DNA of 64,000 bases from Occultella kanbiaonis (GTDB taxonomy: Bacteria; Actinomycetota; Actinomycetes; Actinomycetales; Beutenbergiaceae), in assembly GCF_009708215.1 (NCBI RefSeq), contig NZ_CP046175.1, positions 2,852,001 through 2,916,000 on the forward strand, in the 5' to 3' direction. The notes under the pieces were generated by a model. That model was not told the origin of the DNA, searched no databases, and saw only the letters and a program-made list of their open reading frames with translations. The position numbers were made by a program, and so were the translations under genes. Positions 59,769 to 64,000 of the stretch are shown here, piece after piece. How positions within the stretch are numbered: position 1 is the first letter of the stretch; the number at the start of each line of letters is the position of its first letter.

Positions 59769-61019
59769 ATGACGCCCCTCGAACAGGACCAGCGGTCAAG
59801 GGCGACCATGATGCTGGTCCTGGCCACCATCGGGTTCGGCGTCAACTTCTGGGCGTGGTCCCTGATCTCGCCGCTCGGGGGTGACTACGGCGAGCGCCTC
59901 GACCTCACCGGCTTCCAGCAGTCGGCGCTGGTGGCGACGCCCGTGCTCGTCGGATCGCTCGGGCGGATCCCGATCGGAGCGCTGACCGACCGGTACGGCG
60001 CGAAGCTCATGTTCCCGCTCGTGAGCGTGCTGACCATCGTCCCGGTGCTGTTCATCGCCTTCGTGGCGGACTCGTTCCCGATGATGCTGCTCGGCGGGTT
60101 CTTCCTCGGCCTCGGTGGCACCTCGTTCGCGATCGGCGTGCCGTTCGTATCCTCCTGGTACCAGGTCAGCAAGCGCGGCGCCGCGCTCGGGATCTTCGGG
60201 ATGGGCACCGCCGGCACCGCGGTCTCGGCGTTCACCACCGTGCCGCTCGCCGACTCCTTCGGCAGGCAGGCGCCGTTCGTGCTGGTCAGCGTGATCCTGG
60301 CCGCGTACGCCCTGGTCAGCTTCCTGATGCTCCGGGAGTCCCCGGACCGCCCGAAACCGGCGGGCTCGTTCGTCGCCAACACCGCGTCGACGATGAAGCT
60401 CGGGGTCACCTGGCAACTGGCCGCGCTGTACGCACTCGGTTTCGGTGGGTTCGTCGCGTTCAGCGTGTACCTGCCCACCTACCTGGTGAACGCCTACGGC
60501 CTCACCGGGACCGATGCCTCGTTCCGGACGGCCGTGTTCGTCATCCTGGCGGTGGTCGCCCGGCCGATCGGCGGCGCACTCTCGGACCGGATCGGCGCGA
60601 TCAAGGTGCTCCTCGTGAGCTTCGCGGCCACCGGGGTGTTCGCGGCCATCGATGCGATCGGCCTGCCGCTCGTGCCGATCCCGACCGCCGCGTTCCTGGG
60701 CATGGCCGCCACCCTCGGCGCCGCGTCCGGCGCCACGTTCGCACTCGTCGGGCAGGTCGCGCCGCCGAACAAGGTCGGGTCCGTCACCGGGGTGGTCGGT
60801 GCCGCCGGCGGCCTCGGTGGATTCGTGCCGCCACTCGTCATGGGCGCCACCTATGACGCGCTCGGCAGCTACACGGTCGGGTACGTCCTGCTCGCGCTCG
60901 TCGCCTTCGGCATGGCCGCCTTCACGTGGGGTCCGGTCCGTAAGGCCGCTCTGCGCCGCGCCGAAACCGCGGCCGCCGCCGCAGACCCAGCTGCACCCAC
61001 CGGAGGGAACCCGTCATGA
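59769..61019 (+). CDS. narK: Nitrate/nitrite transporter, MFS NarK/NasA type
   Basis: A 416-residue major facilitator with 12 spans. Motif GRIPIGALTDRYGAKLMFPLVSVL lies in the first half, with FFLGLGGTSFAIGVPFVSSWY and AALGIFGMGTAGTAVSAFT (nitrate-signature-like glycine motifs). The second half contains RPIGGALSDRIGAIKVLL. It imports nitrate for the respiratory nitrate reductase that follows. ATG 59769 is preferred for its GGTGGGG, although ATG 59739 is also possible. The gene overlaps narG by 4 bases. Confidence 0.9.
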   Translation: MTPLEQDQRSRATMMLVLATIGFGVNFWAWSLISPLGGDYGERLDLTGFQQSALVATPVLVGSLGRIPIGALTDRYGAKLMFPLVSVLTIVPVLFIAFVADSFPMMLLGGFFLGLGGTSFAIGVPFVSSWYQVSKRGAALGIFGMGTAGTAVSAFTTVPLADSFGRQAPFVLVSVILAAYALVSFLMLRESPDRPKPAGSFVANTASTMKLGVTWQLAALYALGFGGFVAFSVYLPTYLVNAYGLTGTDASFRTAVFVILAVVARPIGGALSDRIGAIKVLLVSFAATGVFAAIDAIGLPLVPIPTAAFLGMAATLGAASGATFALVGQVAPPNKVGSVTGVVGAAGGLGGFVPPLVMGATYDALGSYTVGYVLLALVAFGMAAFTWGPVRKAALRRAETAAAAADPAAPTGGNPS

Positions 61020-64000
61020 CCACGCAGCAGACGCCACCACCCGGGCTGGACACCGGGATCGTGGAGGGCCTGCTCAAGGCCCGGCGGTTCTTCAAGCCCA
61101 AGGAGGTCTCGGCGGACCTGCGCACGCTGCACCGGGCCGGCGGGCGGGACGCGGACACGTTCTATCGGGACCGCTGGGCGCACGACAAGGTGGTCCGGTC
61201 CACCCACGGGGTCAACTGCACCGGTTCCTGCTCCTGGAAGGTGTACGTCAAGGACGGCATCATCACCTGGGAGGCGCAGCAGACCGACTATCCCAGCGCC
61301 GGCCCGGACCGCCCCGACTACGAGCCGCGGGGCTGCCCGCGCGGCGCCGCGTTCTCCTGGTACACCTACTCCCCCACCCGGGTCCGCTACCCGTACGTGC
61401 GCGGCGTCCTGCTCGAGATGTACCGGGAGGCGAAGGCCCGCCTCGGTGACCCGGTACTCGCCTGGCGGGACATCACCGGCGACCCGGAGCGGTCCAGACG
61501 GTACAAGTCCGCCCGCGGCAAGGGTGGCCTGGTCCGCGCCGGCTGGGGCGAGGCGGTCGAGATGATCGCCGCCGCGCACGTGGCGACGATCGCCGACCAC
61601 GGGCCGGACCGGATCGCCGGGTTCTCCCCGATCCCGGCGATGTCGATGGTCTCCCACGGCGTCGGGTCCCGGTTCTACTCCCTCATCGGCGGCGCGATGC
61701 TGTCCTTCTACGACTGGTACGCCGACCTCCCGGTCGCCTCGCCGCAGGTGTTCGGGGACCAGACGGACGTACCCGAGTCCGGCGACTGGTGGGACGCCGG
61801 CTACCTGATCATGTGGGGCTCGAACGTCCCGGTGACCCGCACCCCGGACGCGCACTGGATGGTCGAGGCCCGCTACCGGGGCCAGAAGGTCATCGCGGTC
61901 GCCCCGGACTACGCGGACAACGTCAAGTTCGCCGACGAGTGGCTCGCCCCGGTGCCGGGCACGGACGGCGCCCTGGCGATGGCGATGGGTCATGTGGTGC
62001 TCAAGGAGTTCTTCGTCGACCGCCGCACGCCGTACTTCGTCGACTACGCACGCTCGTACACCGACCTCCCGTTCCTGATCCGGCTCGAGCCCGACGGCGA
62101 GGGCTATGTTCCGGGGAAGTTCCTCACCGCCGCGGACCTGCCGCCGAGCACCCCCGGCCGGGGCGAGCACGACGAGTTCAAGACCGTGGTCCTCGACGAG
62201 TCCACCGGCGCCCCGGTCGTCCCGAACGGGTCCCTCGGTTTCCGGTTCGGGGAGGCGGGCGCCGGTAGGTGGAACCTGGACCTCGAAGGGGTCACCCCCG
62301 CGCTGAGCGTCGCCGATGCCGCGTCGGCGGCAGCCGGGCCGGGCGCGGTCCCGGACGCCGTGCCGGTCACGCTGCCCCGCTTCGACACCCCCGACGGCGC
62401 CGCCGCCGAGATCGTGCGCGGGGTTCCGGTACGCCGGGTCGGCGCGCACCTGGTCACCACGGTCTTCGACCTGCTGCTCGCCCAGTACGGCGTGGGCCGC
62501 GACGGCCTGCCCGGCCGGTGGCCCACCGGCTACGACGACGCCTCCTCGCCCTGCACCCCCGCGTGGCAGGAGGCCATCACCGGCGTGCCCGCGAAGAAGG
62601 CCGCGAAGATCGGCCGGGAGTTCGCCGCGAACGCGGAGGAGTCGCAGGGCCGCTCGATGATCCTGATGGGCGCCGGGACGAACCACTGGTTCCACTCCGA
62701 CGCCATCTACCGGGCCTTCCTCACCCTCACCACGATCACCGGGTCGCAGGGCCGCAACGGCGGCGGCTGGGCACACTACGTCGGCCAGGAGAAGGTGCGT
62801 CCACTGACCGGGTTCACCCAGTACGCGAACGCCCTCGACTGGTCCCGCCCGCCGCGGCACATGATCCAGACGGCGTACTGGTTCCTGCACACCGACCAGT
62901 TCCGCTACGACGCCTTCACCGCCGACGAGCTGTCCGGCCGCCCGGGTGGCCGCTGGGCCGGCATGACGACGGCGGACATCCTCGCCCAGTCCGCCCGGCT
63001 CGGCTGGTCCCCGTCCTACCCCACCTTCGACCGCAGTTCGCTGCAGGTCGTCGACGACGCCGAGGCCGCCGGACAGGACGTCGGCACGTACGTCCCGGCC
63101 CAGCTCAAGAGCGGGGAGCTGCGGTTCGCCGCGGAGGACCCGGACGCGCCCGAGAACTTCCCCAGGGTGCTCGGCATCTGGCGCTCGAACCTGCTCGGCA
63201 GCTCCGCCAAGGGCGACGAGTACTTCCTGCGGCACCTGCTCGGCACCGACCACTCCGTCAACGCCACCGAGACGCCACCGGACAAACGCCCACGGGACGT
63301 CGTCTGGCGGGACGAGGCACCAGCCGGCAAGCTCGACCTGCTGTTCACGCTCGACTTCCGGATGACCTCCACCACGATCTTCTCCGACATCGTGCTGCCG
63401 GCGGCCACCTGGTACGAGAAGTACGACCTGTCCAGCACGGACATGCACCCGTACGTGAACTCGTTCAACCCCGCGATCGCCCCGCCGTGGCAGGCCCGCA
63501 CCGACTTCGAGGCGTTCCACAACATCGCCGCGGAGTTCTCCGAGCAGGCGCGCACACACCTCGGCACCCGCAAGGACCTGGTCGCCGTGCCACTCACGCA
63601 CGACACCCCGGATGCGCTCGCGACGCCGTCGGGCATCGTCAAGGACTGGAAGTTCGGCGAGTGCGAGCCGATCCCGGGCAGGACGATGCCGAAGCTCGTC
63701 GTCGTCGAACGGGACTACACGGCGATCGCGGACAAGATGCGCTCGGCCGGCCCGCTCCTGGCCGAGCTCGGGGCAACCACGAAGGGCATCACGTTCGACC
63801 TGGCCCACGAGGTGGACCTCCTGCGCGACCTGAACGGGCCGGCGCGCGGCGGCGTGGCCGAGGGCCGGCCGGCGCTGGAGCAGGACCGCCAGGTCTGCGA
63901 GTTCATCCTGTCCCTGTCCGGGACCACGAACGGGCACCTGGCCACCGCCGGCTTCCACACGCTGGAGCAGCGCACCGGCCAACCGATGGCCGACCTGGCC
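61016..64000 (+). CDS. narG: Respiratory nitrate reductase alpha subunit (partial, C-terminus off the right edge)
   Basis: Molybdopterin-containing catalytic subunit reducing nitrate to nitrite on the cytoplasmic side. The 995 codons present include the FS0 iron-sulfur site (His64, Cys68, Cys72, Cys107 in HGVNCTGSCSW and RGCPRG) and the conserved FYDWYADLPVASPQ segment (about 231-243) that carries the molybdenum-ligand Asp in known NarG. GWAHYVGQEKVRPLTGF and DLLFTLDFRMTSTTIFSDIVLPAATWYEKYD follow. ATG 61016 overlaps the narK stop by 4 bases. narH, narJ and narI should lie beyond the edge. Confidence 0.96.
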   Translation, partial: MTTQQTPPPGLDTGIVEGLLKARRFFKPKEVSADLRTLHRAGGRDADTFYRDRWAHDKVVRSTHGVNCTGSCSWKVYVKDGIITWEAQQTDYPSAGPDRPDYEPRGCPRGAAFSWYTYSPTRVRYPYVRGVLLEMYREAKARLGDPVLAWRDITGDPERSRRYKSARGKGGLVRAGWGEAVEMIAAAHVATIADHGPDRIAGFSPIPAMSMVSHGVGSRFYSLIGGAMLSFYDWYADLPVASPQVFGDQTDVPESGDWWDAGYLIMWGSNVPVTRTPDAHWMVEARYRGQKVIAVAPDYADNVKFADEWLAPVPGTDGALAMAMGHVVLKEFFVDRRTPYFVDYARSYTDLPFLIRLEPDGEGYVPGKFLTAADLPPSTPGRGEHDEFKTVVLDESTGAPVVPNGSLGFRFGEAGAGRWNLDLEGVTPALSVADAASAAAGPGAVPDAVPVTLPRFDTPDGAAAEIVRGVPVRRVGAHLVTTVFDLLLAQYGVGRDGLPGRWPTGYDDASSPCTPAWQEAITGVPAKKAAKIGREFAANAEESQGRSMILMGAGTNHWFHSDAIYRAFLTLTTITGSQGRNGGGWAHYVGQEKVRPLTGFTQYANALDWSRPPRHMIQTAYWFLHTDQFRYDAFTADELSGRPGGRWAGMTTADILAQSARLGWSPSYPTFDRSSLQVVDDAEAAGQDVGTYVPAQLKSGELRFAAEDPDAPENFPRVLGIWRSNLLGSSAKGDEYFLRHLLGTDHSVNATETPPDKRPRDVVWRDEAPAGKLDLLFTLDFRMTSTTIFSDIVLPAATWYEKYDLSSTDMHPYVNSFNPAIAPPWQARTDFEAFHNIAAEFSEQARTHLGTRKDLVAVPLTHDTPDALATPSGIVKDWKFGECEPIPGRTMPKLVVVERDYTAIADKMRSAGPLLAELGATTKGITFDLAHEVDLLRDLNGPARGGVAEGRPALEQDRQVCEFILSLSGTTNGHLATAGFHTLEQRTGQPMADLA

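Noticed and set aside
60869-63982. A 1037-codon open frame on the minus strand across narK and narG
   Set aside because: It is antisense to narG, which has complete iron-sulfur motifs; the frame shows no recognisable domain and is a GC-skew shadow.

Overview
This 64 kb window is chromosomal DNA from a high-GC actinobacterium. Start codons are ATG or GTG, most operon junctions are 4-base ATGA/GTGA overlaps, and several promoters have a TANNNT -10 only 6-8 bases before the start codon (leaderless mRNAs). Phosphatidylinositol mannoside genes (pgsA, a PatA-type acyltransferase, pimA), a PyrR-controlled pyr operon and an F420-type nitroreductase homologue all fit Actinobacteria. The order thrS-HIT-pgsA-acyltransferase-pimA / pdxS-pdxT-yebC / ruvCAB / yajC-secDF-apt-rel / hisS / aspS / rarA / alaS-ruvX-mltG-aroE / aroC-K-B-Q-efp-nusB / pyrR-pyrB is the conserved block also known from mycobacteria. 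The absence of mycolic-acid genes in view makes a non-mycolate lineage, for example Micrococcales, a reasonable guess, but the genus cannot be fixed.

Layout. 1-1456: pyrR-pyrB (pyrB runs off the left edge) with a PyrR-binding leader. 1524-2955: three small accessory genes (AhpD-like, DDN-like, SnoaL-like). 3020-5177: nusB, efp and a SatD-like/DUF3307-like pair with its own promoter. 5237-15284: a long minus-strand run with the shikimate genes (aroQ, aroB, aroK, aroC, aroE), a prepilin peptidase, mltG, ruvX, alaS and two small membrane proteins. 15463-23952: rpsD, a cytochrome P450, rarA, an MMPL transporter, a GNAT enzyme and aspS. 24029-29797: two translationally coupled dynamin-like GTPases, divergent from a DEAD-box RNA helicase with a structured leader. 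30067-37147: hisS, a membrane-anchored cyclophilin, a DUF349 protein with a very long acidic N-terminus, and rel. 37173-44632: apt, secF, secD, yajC, ruvB, ruvA, ruvC, yebC. 44637-46767: pdxT, a NUDIX gene, pdxS. 46829-54109: PrsW-type protease, a LemA-like protein, pimA, PatA-type acyltransferase, pgsA, HIT protein, thrS. 54210-64000: small accessory genes, four tRNA genes around a pabB-type gene, a Tat-exported beta-helix protein, and the start of a nitrate respiration operon (narK, narG; narG runs off the right edge).

Most of the window is core metabolism and information processing. The less ordinary parts are the SatD/DUF3307 unit with a palindrome embedded in its promoter, the paired dynamin-like GTPases, the P450 and NUDIX insertions into conserved blocks, the SecD acidic insert with an EF-hand-like loop, the structured leaders (pyrR, rpsD, DEAD-box helicase), and the beta-helix gene with an operator-like site beside the tRNA cluster. 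No insertion sequence, prophage, CRISPR array or rRNA was found. No stretch over 300 bases lacks a gene; the longest gaps (27652-27895 and 29798-30066) are described in the feature list.
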